A stretch of DNA of 64,000 nt from Pseudomonas sp. S09G 359 (GTDB lineage: Bacteria; Pseudomonadota; Gammaproteobacteria; Pseudomonadales; Pseudomonadaceae): positions 6,561,501 to 6,625,500 of the forward strand of contig NZ_CP025263.1 of NCBI RefSeq assembly GCF_002843605.1, written 5' to 3'. Both the position numbers and the translations under genes were made by a program. The number at the start of each line of letters is the position of its first letter. Within the stretch, counting starts at the first letter, position 1. The notes beneath the pieces are model-generated. The model was not told where the DNA came from. It saw nothing but the letters and a program-made list of their open reading frames with translations, and did no database searches. This document shows positions 28,595-37,693 of the stretch, piece by piece.

Positions 28595-29020
28595 ATGGGC
28601 CTGCATTTGAATCAAGGCGACGACGAACTCGTCGAGAACCACGAAATCAACGTTACGCCGTTTATCGACGTGATGCTGGTGCTGCTGATCATCTTCATGG
28701 TGGCGGCACCGTTGGCCACCGTGGACATCAAGGTCGACCTGCCCGCCTCCAGCGCCAAGCCGGCGCCGCGGCCGGAGAAACCGGTATTCCTCAGCGTCAA
28801 GGCGGACCAACGCCTGTTCCTCGGCGAAGAAGAAGTGAAGACTGAAACCCTGGGCGCGGTGCTGGACGCCAAGACCCAAGGCAAGAAAGACACGACGATC
28901 TTCTTCCAGGCTGACAAGGGCGTGGACTACGGTGACCTGATGAGCGTGATGGATGCCCTGCGGGCAGCCGGCTACCTCAAGGTAGGCCTGGTCGGACTCG
29001 AGACGGCAGCCAAAAAATGA
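28595..29020 (+). CDS. exbD: TonB-system biopolymer transport protein ExbD
   Basis: A 141-aa protein with one N-terminal membrane helix. The proton-path aspartate lies in INVTPFIDVMLVLLIIFMV, and a periplasmic ExbD/TolR domain follows (DIKVDLPASSAKPAPRPEKP). It forms the motor with ExbB. Its TGA overlaps the tonB ATG by four bases (ATGA at 29017), so the two are translationally coupled. Confidence 0.96.
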   Translation: MGLHLNQGDDELVENHEINVTPFIDVMLVLLIIFMVAAPLATVDIKVDLPASSAKPAPRPEKPVFLSVKADQRLFLGEEEVKTETLGAVLDAKTQGKKDTTIFFQADKGVDYGDLMSVMDALRAAGYLKVGLVGLETAAKK

Positions 29021-29763
29021 TCACGACGCGCCACAAACTGACGCGTTATGGCACCAGCCTCGCCGTCGTGCTGGGCGTGCATGCCGTCGCGATTGCCATC
29101 GCGCTCCATTGGTCGGCGCCGCACACGGTGCAATTGCCACCGGCGGCCATGGTCATCGACCTGGCACCGATGCCTGCACCGCCGCCGCCGGCACCGCCAA
29201 AAGTCATAACGCCGCCACAACCGCCGGCGCCGGTGGAAGAGCTGCCCTTGCCGAAACTGGCCGAGGCACCCAAGCCGACGATCCAGGTGCCCAAGCCGGT
29301 CAAGCCCAAGCCCAAACCGCAGCCGCCGAAGCCGGTGGAGAAGAAGATCGAGCCGCCCAAGGAGAAACCTTCCGAAGAGCCGCCGAGCGACGCTCCGCCG
29401 ACCCAAGCACCGGCTGAGAAATCGGCCCAGCCCGTACCCGGCCCGTCGCCACAACAGATCGCTGCCAAGGCGTCCTGGGAAGGCACCCTGCTGGCGCACT
29501 TGCAGAAGTACAAGAAGTACCCGCCAGGCGCCCAGGCCCGTGGCAAGGAAGGCCTCAACCGCCTGAAGTTCGTGGTCGATGCCGACGGCAACGTGCTGTC
29601 CTACGAGTTGGTGGGCCGCTCCGGCAACGCCGACCTGGACCGCGCCACCCTGGACATGATCCGTCGTGCCCAGCCGTTGCCCAAGCCACCGAGCGAGATG
29701 CTCAAAGGCGGCAGCATCGAGATCGTTGCACCGTTCGTGTACAACATCGAAAAGCGTCGCTGA
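29017..29763 (+). CDS. tonB: Energy-transducing protein TonB
   Basis: A 248-aa periplasm-spanning protein that carries motor energy to outer-membrane siderophore and B12 receptors. An N-terminal membrane helix (GTSLAVVLGVHAVAIAIAL) is followed by a long Pro/Lys-rich rod (residues about 50-150, with repeated PKP, PPP) and the C-terminal TonB domain (YPPGAQARGKEGLNRLKFVVD to FVYNIEKRR). A REP hairpin follows directly and probably ends the transcript. Confidence 0.95.
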   Translation: MITTRHKLTRYGTSLAVVLGVHAVAIAIALHWSAPHTVQLPPAAMVIDLAPMPAPPPPAPPKVITPPQPPAPVEELPLPKLAEAPKPTIQVPKPVKPKPKPQPPKPVEKKIEPPKEKPSEEPPSDAPPTQAPAEKSAQPVPGPSPQQIAAKASWEGTLLAHLQKYKKYPPGAQARGKEGLNRLKFVVDADGNVLSYELVGRSGNADLDRATLDMIRRAQPLPKPPSEMLKGGSIEIVAPFVYNIEKRR

Positions 29764-29767
29764 AGAC

Positions 29768-29799
29768 AATGTGGGAGGGGGCAAGCCCCCTCCCACATT
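29768..29799. repeat. REP hairpin after tonB
   Basis: Perfect 14-bp stem AATGTGGGAGGGGG / CCCCCTCCCACATT with a CAAG loop, five bases after the tonB stop. A compact single REP palindrome that could stabilise or terminate the tonB mRNA. Confidence 0.9.
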
Positions 29800-29920
29800 T
29801 GATTGTGCACAGCTGATCAAATTCGCCTAACTCTCCGCTCAATCCCGATCAAAGTTCTGATAACGTGCGTCTATCGATTGCAGCCGGTATGCTTGGCCCG
29901 CAACCTCATGGACGCCCGCT

Positions 29921-30841
29921 ATGACTCTTACAGAATTACGCTACATCGTTACCCTCGCCCAAGAGCAGCACTTCGGCCACGCGGCCGAGCGTTGTCACGT
30001 CAGCCAGCCGACGCTGTCGGTGGGTGTGAAAAAGCTTGAAGACGAACTCGGTGTGCTGATTTTCGAGCGCAGCAAAAGCGCCGTGCGCCTCACCCCGGTG
30101 GGCGAAGGCATCGTTGCCCAGGCACAAAAAGTCCTGGAGCAGGCCCAAAGCATTCGCGAACTGGCCCAGGCCGGCAAGAACCAGCTGACCGCACCGCTGA
30201 AAGTCGGCGCCATCTACACCGTCGGCCCGTACCTGTTCCCGCACCTGATCCCGCAACTGCACCGCGTAGCGCCGCAGATGCCGCTGTATATCGAAGAAAA
30301 CTTCACCCACGTGCTGCGCGACAAACTGCGCAACGGTGAGCTGGACGCGATCATCATCGCCCTGCCCTTCAACGAAGCGGACGTGCTTACCCTCCAGCTC
30401 TACGACGAGCCGTTCTACGTGCTGATGCCGGCCACCCACCCGTGGACACAAAAAGACACCATCGACGCCGGCCTGCTCAACGACAAGAGCCTACTGCTGC
30501 TGGGCGAAGGCCACTGCTTCCGCGACCAGGTGCTGGAAGCCTGTCCCACCCTGACCAAGGGCAACGACGGCGCCAAGCACACCACGGTGGAATCCAGCTC
30601 CTTGGAAACCATTCGCCACATGGTCGCCTCCGGCCTGGGTATTTCGATCCTGCCGCTGTCGGCGGTGGACAGCCATCACTACGCCCCCGGCGTGATCGAA
30701 GTGCGCCCACTGACGCCGCCGGTGCCGTTCCGCACCGTGGCGATTGCCTGGCGCGCCAGCTTTCCGCGGCCTAAGGCGATTGAAATCCTCGCCGACTCGA
30801 TCCGCCTGTGTTCGGTGGCCAAGCCGCCTGCTGCGAGCTGA
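29921..30841 (+). CDS. oxyR: Hydrogen peroxide sensor OxyR
   Basis: A 306-aa LysR-type regulator of the peroxide response (catalase, alkyl hydroperoxide reductase). The winged helix-turn-helix is at residues 1-60 (TELRYIVTLAQEQHFGHAAERCHVSQPTLS). The redox pair is intact at exactly the E. coli positions, C199 and C208 (GEGHCFRDQVLEAC). recG follows nine bases after its stop, the usual oxyR-recG pair of pseudomonads. Confidence 0.97.
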   Translation: MTLTELRYIVTLAQEQHFGHAAERCHVSQPTLSVGVKKLEDELGVLIFERSKSAVRLTPVGEGIVAQAQKVLEQAQSIRELAQAGKNQLTAPLKVGAIYTVGPYLFPHLIPQLHRVAPQMPLYIEENFTHVLRDKLRNGELDAIIIALPFNEADVLTLQLYDEPFYVLMPATHPWTQKDTIDAGLLNDKSLLLLGEGHCFRDQVLEACPTLTKGNDGAKHTTVESSSLETIRHMVASGLGISILPLSAVDSHHYAPGVIEVRPLTPPVPFRTVAIAWRASFPRPKAIEILADSIRLCSVAKPPAAS

Positions 30842-30849
30842 TTAGACGT

Positions 30850-32925
30850 ATGACTGAGCTGTCGCAGGTGTCGGTCACCGCCCTTAAAGGTGTCGGTGAA
30901 GCCATGGCCGAAAAGCTGGCCAAGGTCGGCCTGGAAAACCTCCAGGACGTGCTGTTCCACCTGCCCCTGCGTTATCAGGACCGCACCCGCGTGGTGCCGA
31001 TTGGCCAGTTGCGTCCTGGGCAGGATGCGGTGGTCGAAGGCACCGTCAGCGGCGCCGACGTGGTGATGGGCAAGCGCCGCAGCCTGGTCGTGCGCCTGCA
31101 GGACGGCACCGGCGGCCTGAGCCTGCGCTTCTACCATTTCAGCAATGCACAGAAGGACGGCCTCAAGCGTGGCACCCGCGTGCGCTGCTACGGCGAAGCG
31201 CGGCCCGGCGCCTCGGGCCTGGAGATTTACCACCCGGAGTACCGCGCCATCACCGGCGATGAGCCGCCGCCGGTGGACACCACCCTCACACCGATCTACC
31301 CGCTCACCGAAGGCCTGACCCAACAGCGCCTGCGCCAGCTGTGCATGCAGACCTTGACCCTGCTCGGCCCCAAGAGCCTGCCTGACTGGCTGCCCCTGGA
31401 ACTGGCCCGCGACTACCAATTGGCCCCGCTGGACGATGCGATTCGCTACCTGCATCACCCGCCAGCCGATGCCGATGTCGACGAACTGGCCCTGGGTCAT
31501 CACTGGGCCCAGCATCGCCTCGCCTTCGAAGAACTGCTGACCCACCAACTGTCGCAGCAGCGCCTGCGCGAGAGCATGCGTTCCCTGCGCGCGCCGGCCA
31601 TGCCCAAGGCCACGCGCCTGCCTGCGCAATACCTGGCCAACCTGGGCTTTGCGCCAACCGGGGCGCAGCAGCGCGTCGGCAATGAAATCGCCTACGACCT
31701 GAGCCAAAAGGAACCCATGCTGCGCCTGATCCAGGGCGATGTGGGCGCCGGCAAAACCGTGGTCGCCGCCCTCGCCGCCTTGCAGGCGTTGGAGGCCGGT
31801 TACCAGGTGGCACTGATGGCGCCCACCGAGATCCTCGCCGAGCAGCACTTCATCACCTTCAAGCGCTGGCTCGAGCCGCTGGGCCTGGAAGTGGCGTGGC
31901 TGGCCGGCAAGCTCAAGGGCAAGAACCGCGCAGCGGCCCTGGAGCAGATCGCCGGCGGCGCACCGATGGTGGTGGGCACCCACGCACTGTTTCAGGACGA
32001 AGTGCAGTTCAAGAACCTGGCCCTGGTGATCATCGACGAACAGCACCGCTTCGGCGTGCAACAGCGCCTGGCCCTGCGCCAGAAAGGCGTGGGCGGCCGG
32101 ATGAACCCGCACCAGTTGATCATGACCGCCACGCCGATCCCGCGCACCCTGGCCATGAGCGCCTATGCCGACCTCGACACCTCGATCCTCGACGAACTGC
32201 CACCTGGCCGCACGCCGGTGAACACCGTGCTGGTCACCGACACGCGCCGCGTCGAGGTGATCGAACGTGTGCGCGGTGCCTGCGCCGAAGGCCGCCAGGC
32301 CTACTGGGTATGCACGCTGATCGAAGAGTCCGAAGAGCTCACCTGCCAGGCCGCCGAAACCACCTATGAAGACCTCACCAGCGCCTTGGGCGAACTCAAG
32401 GTCGGGCTGATCCACGGGCGCATGAAGCCGGTGGAAAAAGCCGCGGTGATGGCCGAATTCAAGGCCGGCAACCTGCAGCTGCTGGTCGCCACCACCGTGA
32501 TCGAAGTGGGCGTGGATGTACCCAACGCCAGCCTGATGATCATCGAAAACCCCGAGCGCCTGGGCCTGGCGCAATTGCACCAATTACGCGGCCGCGTCGG
32601 CCGGGGCAGCGCGGCCAGCCACTGCGTGCTGCTTTACCACCCGCCACTGTCGCAGATCGGTCGCCAGCGTTTGGGCATCATGCGCGAAACCAACGATGGG
32701 TTCGTCATCGCCGAAAAAGACCTGGAGCTGCGCGGGCCCGGCGAGATGCTCGGCACGCGCCAGACCGGCCTGCTGCAATTCAAGGTCGCCGACCTGATGC
32801 GCGATGCCGACCTGCTGCCCGCTGTGCGCGATGCCGCGCAGGCGCTGCTGGAGCGCTGGCCGGAACATGTCAGCCCGTTGCTGGATCGCTGGCTGCGACA
32901 TGGGCAGCAATACGGCCAAGTGTGA
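30850..32925 (+). CDS. recG: ATP-dependent DNA helicase RecG
   Basis: A 691-aa superfamily 2 helicase that remodels stalled forks and branched DNA. It has an N-terminal OB-fold wedge domain (about residues 50-150), Walker A GDVGAGKT at 296-303, the DEQH box at 396-399 (IIDEQHRFG), motif III TATPIPRTLAM and motif VI HQLRGRVGRG. The start MTELSQVSVTALKGVGEAM at 30850 fits the family; an in-frame upstream codon at 30808 lies within oxyR. Confidence 0.97.
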   Translation: MTELSQVSVTALKGVGEAMAEKLAKVGLENLQDVLFHLPLRYQDRTRVVPIGQLRPGQDAVVEGTVSGADVVMGKRRSLVVRLQDGTGGLSLRFYHFSNAQKDGLKRGTRVRCYGEARPGASGLEIYHPEYRAITGDEPPPVDTTLTPIYPLTEGLTQQRLRQLCMQTLTLLGPKSLPDWLPLELARDYQLAPLDDAIRYLHHPPADADVDELALGHHWAQHRLAFEELLTHQLSQQRLRESMRSLRAPAMPKATRLPAQYLANLGFAPTGAQQRVGNEIAYDLSQKEPMLRLIQGDVGAGKTVVAALAALQALEAGYQVALMAPTEILAEQHFITFKRWLEPLGLEVAWLAGKLKGKNRAAALEQIAGGAPMVVGTHALFQDEVQFKNLALVIIDEQHRFGVQQRLALRQKGVGGRMNPHQLIMTATPIPRTLAMSAYADLDTSILDELPPGRTPVNTVLVTDTRRVEVIERVRGACAEGRQAYWVCTLIEESEELTCQAAETTYEDLTSALGELKVGLIHGRMKPVEKAAVMAEFKAGNLQLLVATTVIEVGVDVPNASLMIIENPERLGLAQLHQLRGRVGRGSAASHCVLLYHPPLSQIGRQRLGIMRETNDGFVIAEKDLELRGPGEMLGTRQTGLLQFKVADLMRDADLLPAVRDAAQALLERWPEHVSPLLDRWLRHGQQYGQV

Positions 32926-33002
32926 CGCCTGACTCACTTAAGCGACCACCCTCTGTATCAAGCTGGTTATACTTCGTGGACTGTAAGAAATTGGATCAGG
33001 CC

Positions 33003-34403
33003 ATGTCAGAAGTTGCCCTCGCCACAGCCCCACTGACCGCCCCGCCGGTCATTCGGGCTCTGCTCGCAAAGCTCGCCATCCCCTACACGGAAGTCGCCGA
33101 CCAACCGGGCCTGAATCCTGCACGAAAGGTCCAGGCCGTGCTGCTGGAAGATGCCGTGGGCGCACTGATGGTGCTGTTCCCGCAGAACCAGTTGCTCGAC
33201 CTCAACCGCCTCGCCGAACTGACCGGGCGCCGCCTTATCGCCGTGTCGCCGGAGCGGGTCGAACGCATGCTCGGCAAGCATGACCTGAGCCTGCTGCCGG
33301 ACCTGCCGCCCCTCACCAGTTCGCCATGCCTGTACGAAGGCAGCCTGCTCGACGAGCCGAGCCTGCTGGTGCATTCGGGCGAAGCCGGGCTGCTGCTGGA
33401 AATCACCAGCGACGCCTTCAAGACCCTGCTTACCAAGGCCAGCGCCGGCCACTTCGGCGAGCCGTTGAGCAAAATCCGCCCCAACCTCGACCGCCCCAAT
33501 GATGACCGCGAGGAAATCACCCAGGCGATGCAGGCGTTCACTGCCCGCCGCATCCAGCAGCGCCTGGAAGCGACCATCGAGATTCCGCCGCTGGCCGACA
33601 CCGCGCAGAAGATCATCAAGCTGCGCGTCGACCCCAACGCCACCATCGATGACATCACTGGCGTGGTGGAAACCGACCCGGCCCTGGCCGCCCAAGTGGT
33701 GAGCTGGGCCGCGTCGCCGTACTACGCGTCGCCCGGCAAGATTCGTTCGGTTGAAGACGCCATCGTGCGCGTGCTGGGCTTTGACCTGGTGATCAACCTC
33801 GCGCTGGGCCTGGCCCTGGGCAAAACCTTGAGCCTGCCCAAGGACAACCCGCATCAGGCCACGCCGTACTGGCATCAGTCGATCTACACCGCCGCCGTAA
33901 TCGAGGGCCTGACCCGCGCAATGCCGCGTGCCCAGCGCCCGGAAGCCGGGCTGACCTACCTGGCCGGCCTGCTGCACAACTTCGGCTACCTGCTGCTGGC
34001 GCATGTGTTCCCGCCGCACTTCTCGCTGATCTGCCGTCACCTGGAGGTCAACCCGCACCTGTGCCACAGCTATGTCGAGCAACACTTGCTGGGTATCAGC
34101 CGCGAACAGATCGGCGCCTGGCTGATGCGCTACTGGGACATGCCGGACGAGCTGTCCACCGCTCTGCGCTTCCAGCACGATCCGACCTACGACGGCCAAT
34201 ACGCCGAGTACCCGAACCTGGTGTGCCTGGCCGTGCGCTTGTTGCGCAGCCGGGGGATTGGTTCCGGGCCGGATGAGGCGATCCCGGATGCGCTGCTTGA
34301 GCGCCTGGGATTGAGCCGGGACAAGGCGGAGGAAGTGGTTGGCAAGGTGTTGGATGCTGAGGTGCTGTTGCGCGAGTTGGCGTCGCAGTTCAGCCAGGGA
34401 TGA
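33003..34403 (+). CDS. YbaK-like domain fused to HDOD domain
   Basis: A 466-aa two-domain protein. Residues about 15-160 resemble the YbaK/ProX aminoacyl-tRNA deacylase fold (IRALLAKLAIPYTEV, KVQAVLLEDAVGALMVLFP, LNRLAELTGRRLIAVS). Residues about 200-400 form an HDOD domain (EIPPLADTAQKIIKLRVDPNA, AGLLHNFGYLLLAHVFPPHF), a non-catalytic signalling version of the HD fold. The HD metal pair is replaced, as expected for HDOD. The gene follows recG as in P. aeruginosa. Substrate and partner are unknown. Confidence 0.87.
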   Translation: MSEVALATAPLTAPPVIRALLAKLAIPYTEVADQPGLNPARKVQAVLLEDAVGALMVLFPQNQLLDLNRLAELTGRRLIAVSPERVERMLGKHDLSLLPDLPPLTSSPCLYEGSLLDEPSLLVHSGEAGLLLEITSDAFKTLLTKASAGHFGEPLSKIRPNLDRPNDDREEITQAMQAFTARRIQQRLEATIEIPPLADTAQKIIKLRVDPNATIDDITGVVETDPALAAQVVSWAASPYYASPGKIRSVEDAIVRVLGFDLVINLALGLALGKTLSLPKDNPHQATPYWHQSIYTAAVIEGLTRAMPRAQRPEAGLTYLAGLLHNFGYLLLAHVFPPHFSLICRHLEVNPHLCHSYVEQHLLGISREQIGAWLMRYWDMPDELSTALRFQHDPTYDGQYAEYPNLVCLAVRLLRSRGIGSGPDEAIPDALLERLGLSRDKAEEVVGKVLDAEVLLRELASQFSQG

Positions 34404-34425
34404 ATCTGGCGCCTGTCAGATAACT

Positions 34426-34445
34426 ATCGGGGGCAAGCCCCCGAT
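34426..34445. repeat. Truncated REP hairpin
   Basis: ATCGGGGGCAAGCCCCCGAT is a 20-bp palindrome, the inner part of a GGGGGC-type REP without its GTGGGAG ends. It lies between the converging HDOD and SCP2-like genes. Confidence 0.8.
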
Positions 34446-34473
34446 GAATCCAACTCGGTCTTACTGAAAAACC

Positions 34474-34851
34474 TCAGCCCTTGTTCTTCTTCGGCTTCAA
34501 ATACTTGGTCAACCCCTGGAACCAGATTACCAGCGCCGGGTTGCCCTTGATCTGGATCGACTTGTCCTGAATCCCCGTCATGAACGCCAGTTGCTTGTTC
34601 TTCGCCTGCATCGTGGCGAAGCCGTAGGCGGCGTCCTTGAACGCGATGGCAAACGCAGGCGCCGGGTGTACGCCCGAACGGCTGGTGATGCGCTGGTCTT
34701 TGACGATGAAGTGACGGGCAACCTTGCCGTCGAGGGTCTGCAACTGGAACGCCAGGTCTTTGTCACCCAGCTGTTGCTGGAAGGCGGGATTGGTGCGGCT
34801 GGCTTTGCCCATCATCAGGCCCAGCACCCACAGCAGAAGACGAAATTTCAT
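34474..34851 (-). CDS. SCP2 sterol-binding-like domain protein
   Basis: A 125-aa protein with an N-terminal hydrophobic stretch (MKFRLLLWVLGLMMGKAS) and an SCP2-like pattern DKDLAFQLQTLDGKVARHFIV, PAFAIAFKDAAYGFATM and IQIKGNPALVIWFQGL. SCP2 folds bind lipids or acyl chains. Homologues in Pseudomonas sit in this position beside recG. Start at 34851 chosen over 34905 because MKFRLLL is the likely N-terminus. It is the last chromosomal-core gene before the T6SS. Function unknown. Confidence 0.75.
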   Translation of the reverse strand: MKFRLLLWVLGLMMGKASRTNPAFQQQLGDKDLAFQLQTLDGKVARHFIVKDQRITSRSGVHPAPAFAIAFKDAAYGFATMQAKNKQLAFMTGIQDKSIQIKGNPALVIWFQGLTKYLKPKKNKG

Positions 34852-34975
34852 GCACACGGCCTCGGTGTAATTATTGAGTGGCCGCAGCAGTTTAACGATT
34901 TGCAAAAAGAACGCTACCGATCTTGCGCATTAGCGGAAGATCGGCTGGCGTTTGACGCTTATAGCAGCATGTTAC

Positions 34976-35899
34976 TTAAACGTTTGGGCAAGGTACCGGC
35001 GCCCAGTCAGCCAGGTTCGGATCACGGCAGCTGCCTTCGAGCTGCGCTTTACCGGCACTGGCCACCTGCTTGCTTTCAGCTTGCTTGGCCTGCACGGTCT
35101 GGATGCTCTTCTCGGTGGTCACCGCTTCTTTCGGTACGGTTGGCAGCACCGGCTTCTTCGCCGGTTTCACGGCTTTCTTGCCCTTGGCAGGGGCGACGGC
35201 CGGAGCGGTGTCGGCAGTGGCCACGGTGACCACGTCGGTACGCTGTACGCCGACTTGCTGCAGGTCTTTTTCGTAGGCCTGGGTGTAGTTGTTCAGGTCT
35301 TCGCTGGCTTTGCCGTTGACCGCGACGATCAGGTCATTGGACTCCTTCAGGCCGGCGACGATTTCCGCCAGGCGCTTGCGGCCCTCGGTGTCGTTGACGG
35401 TCTTGGCCTTGCGATCATTCACCAGCTTGGTGAACGCGCTCTGGTAGCACTGCTGGGACGCCTTGGCGTAAGCGGTGCTGCGGTCGATATCCGAAGCGCT
35501 TTTGTTGAAGTCGGTGGAGTAGGAAGCAATGCGCTGGTTGTCATCGCTGATCTGCTTCTGACGCTCGGTGTAGTAGCCCGCCGCGCCGCCAGCCAAGGCG
35601 CCGCCAGCCGCACCGATGGCGGCGTTACGGCCGCGCTTGTCGGAGTCGCCGGTCAGGGCGCCCAGCAGTGCACCGCCGGCAGCGCCGATGGCTGCGCCGG
35701 TCACCACCGACTTGGTCATGTCCGAATCGGTGGCACGCAAGTGCTGCACCGGCTCGTAGCAGTTCGGGTAGTACTCGACCTTGGTGCTGGACGCGACCTT
35801 GGAGGCCGGCGAGGTGGCGCAACCGGTCAGCACCGTGCTGAAACCAGCGGCAATCAGCAGCAAGTGACGCTTGGAAACCGCCTTACGGGAAAAAAGCAT
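34976..35899 (-). CDS. tagQ: T6SS outer-membrane lipoprotein TagQ
   Basis: A 307-aa lipoprotein (lipobox VLTGCATS). A glycine-zipper region (VVTGAAIGAAGGALLGALTG ...) is followed by a coiled, charged segment, a Lys/Pro/Ala-rich linker and a short Cys-containing end (GSCRDPNLADWAPVPC). In P. aeruginosa H1-T6SS, TagQ holds TagR at the outer membrane in the pathway that switches on PpkA. Gene order with tagR-tagS-tagT-ppkA supports the call. It lies 84 bp after tagR as the last gene of the minus-strand operon. Confidence 0.85.
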   Translation of the reverse strand: MLFSRKAVSKRHLLLIAAGFSTVLTGCATSPASKVASSTKVEYYPNCYEPVQHLRATDSDMTKSVVTGAAIGAAGGALLGALTGDSDKRGRNAAIGAAGGALAGGAAGYYTERQKQISDDNQRIASYSTDFNKSASDIDRSTAYAKASQQCYQSAFTKLVNDRKAKTVNDTEGRKRLAEIVAGLKESNDLIVAVNGKASEDLNNYTQAYEKDLQQVGVQRTDVVTVATADTAPAVAPAKGKKAVKPAKKPVLPTVPKEAVTTEKSIQTVQAKQAESKQVASAGKAQLEGSCRDPNLADWAPVPCPNV

Positions 35900-35983
35900 A
35901 AGTTGTGTTCTCTTCTAAGTTTGACTTGCCCAGCACGGCAACCGCCGCCTGAGTCCCTTCCAAGCTCGCTATACAGCCAGCGA

Positions 35984-37693
35984 TCATCGCTGTCCGCTCG
36001 CTGCGAGCAATTCCTTCAAGATCGTCGCCGGGTCGGCCCGCTGTTGTTTGCGGTAATTGCCGACATGGCGGACGAACAGTGTTGCGCGCGTCACCAGGCT
36101 CTTGCCGAGCACCGGTTTGCGATCCAACTCTTCCTTGATTCGTTGAAACTGCGCCTGGATCACCGCATCGGTGTAACGCGTGCCGGTGGCCAAGTTGTCG
36201 ATGTAGATCGCCACCGCGCCGTCGAGCGCGCTGCGGCCGTTGGCAATGGCCATGTCAAACAGCTGCGCGCTGGCCTCGTCCTTGTTGTCCAGGGCCTGCT
36301 GGCGACTCTTCTGCAGGTTGGCCAGGCGGATGTTGTAGTTGGCGATGGTTTCAGCCACCAACGCGGCTGACTGAATCAGGTTGCCCGCCGCTTCTTCGCG
36401 TTGCTGGGCGATCAGCGAGACATTGCGCTTGAGTTCTTCATTCACCAGCCCCAGCTCGGCTTGCAGCTTGGGGTCGGCACTGGCGGCGATGATGCTGTCC
36501 AGGCGCTTGGTCGGGTCCTGGGCGTCGTCGATGGCGTCGGTCAGCGCGGCCAGGCGGCCCTCTTTCTGCCACTGCGCAAACAGCTCCTTGTAGCGCGAGC
36601 GCGGCGCCGACAATGCGCCAATCGCCACGCGGAACCCGGTGGTCTCGTTGCTTTGTTCAGTGCCGTCGGCGGCGAACAGCGGGTACTCACGACGCATGCC
36701 GGTAAACAGCGTGCCCTCGCCTTCCAGGTAGTTGCCGCCCTTGACCACAAAGCCGCCGTACGTGCCCTGGCGGCGCCCGGCGTGCACCAGCTGGAAGGAT
36801 TCCTGGACCATTTCCGCGGCGTTGCCGATCACGTCGAACAGGCCGATGGGGTTGGGCAACTTGGTGCCGATGGGCATCAGCCGCGCCGCCTGGCCGGTGC
36901 CGCCGGCCACTTGATTGAACACCGCGTAGTCGCCCAGCGGGCCATCGCTGTCGCTGCCTTCGACGCGGCGTGGGAACAGGCGCCCTTCAAGGTCCTGACG
37001 GCTCACGGCGTGGCCGCCGCGCGCGGCAAATTCCCATTCCACTTCGGTGGGCAGGCGCACAAAACCGAGGCCGCCATCGTCGGCTGAAGAACCGCGCCCG
37101 CTGACTGGCAGCAAGTCGCGGTGGTATTTCATCAGCCAGGCGCTGTACACCGCCGAGAAGCGCTCGGCTTCAAAACGCGACAGCTTCACCTTGGGCAAGC
37201 GCCCGGCCATGCCGGTCGGCGCATCGCAGGCCGGGGCCGGTTCACCACTGGCCAGGGCCTGCGCCTGAGACATCACCTGGGCGTATTGGCGTGCGGTCAC
37301 TTCGTACTTGCCGATGAAATACAACATGGGCTTGAGCGGGGTCTTGGCGTCGGTCTTCGGCATCAACGGCGCGATGACTTTGTTCCACTCCTTGGGCAAG
37401 TCCTTGAGGGTGAACTGGCCGTTGATAAAGTCGCGGCGGTAGCCGGAAATAAACGACTGCTGGTAGCCCGCCTCACCTTCGGCGAAGGGGTAGCCGAGGC
37501 TGATCTCGCGGTCGTCCAGCGTGCCTTGGGCCAACACGTAGGCGTAGCGGAACAGCATGTTGCCTTCACACGGCAGCGGCAGGCTGACGTCGCCCGCCAA
37601 CGGTTTCGGGTTGTCGAGCTTGTCGCTTGCCTCATCGGCCCAGGCCATCGAGGCCAAGGTCAGCGCCACGGCGGCGCCCAGTAACTTATACAT
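35984..37693 (-). CDS. tagR: T6SS phosphorylation-pathway protein TagR
   Basis: A 569-aa periplasmic protein: signal peptide MYKLLGAAVALTLASMAWA, then a formylglycine-generating-enzyme-like (FGE-sulfatase) domain with FIGKYEVTARQYAQV, RLPTEVEWEFAARGG, IGLFDVIGNAAEMVQ and ETTGFRVAIG, and a long helical C-terminal part. TagR is needed for PpkA activation in P. aeruginosa; its FGE-like domain is regarded as non-enzymatic or of unknown chemistry. The start at 37693 overlaps the tagS end by eight bases and has AAGGA upstream. Confidence 0.9.
   Translation of the reverse strand: MYKLLGAAVALTLASMAWADEASDKLDNPKPLAGDVSLPLPCEGNMLFRYAYVLAQGTLDDREISLGYPFAEGEAGYQQSFISGYRRDFINGQFTLKDLPKEWNKVIAPLMPKTDAKTPLKPMLYFIGKYEVTARQYAQVMSQAQALASGEPAPACDAPTGMAGRLPKVKLSRFEAERFSAVYSAWLMKYHRDLLPVSGRGSSADDGGLGFVRLPTEVEWEFAARGGHAVSRQDLEGRLFPRRVEGSDSDGPLGDYAVFNQVAGGTGQAARLMPIGTKLPNPIGLFDVIGNAAEMVQESFQLVHAGRRQGTYGGFVVKGGNYLEGEGTLFTGMRREYPLFAADGTEQSNETTGFRVAIGALSAPRSRYKELFAQWQKEGRLAALTDAIDDAQDPTKRLDSIIAASADPKLQAELGLVNEELKRNVSLIAQQREEAAGNLIQSAALVAETIANYNIRLANLQKSRQQALDNKDEASAQLFDMAIANGRSALDGAVAIYIDNLATGTRYTDAVIQAQFQRIKEELDRKPVLGKSLVTRATLFVRHVGNYRKQQRADPATILKELLAASGQR

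Noticed and set aside
30679..32583. Open frame of 634 codons on the minus strand
   Set aside because: Antisense shadow of recG, whose helicase motifs are complete on the plus strand.
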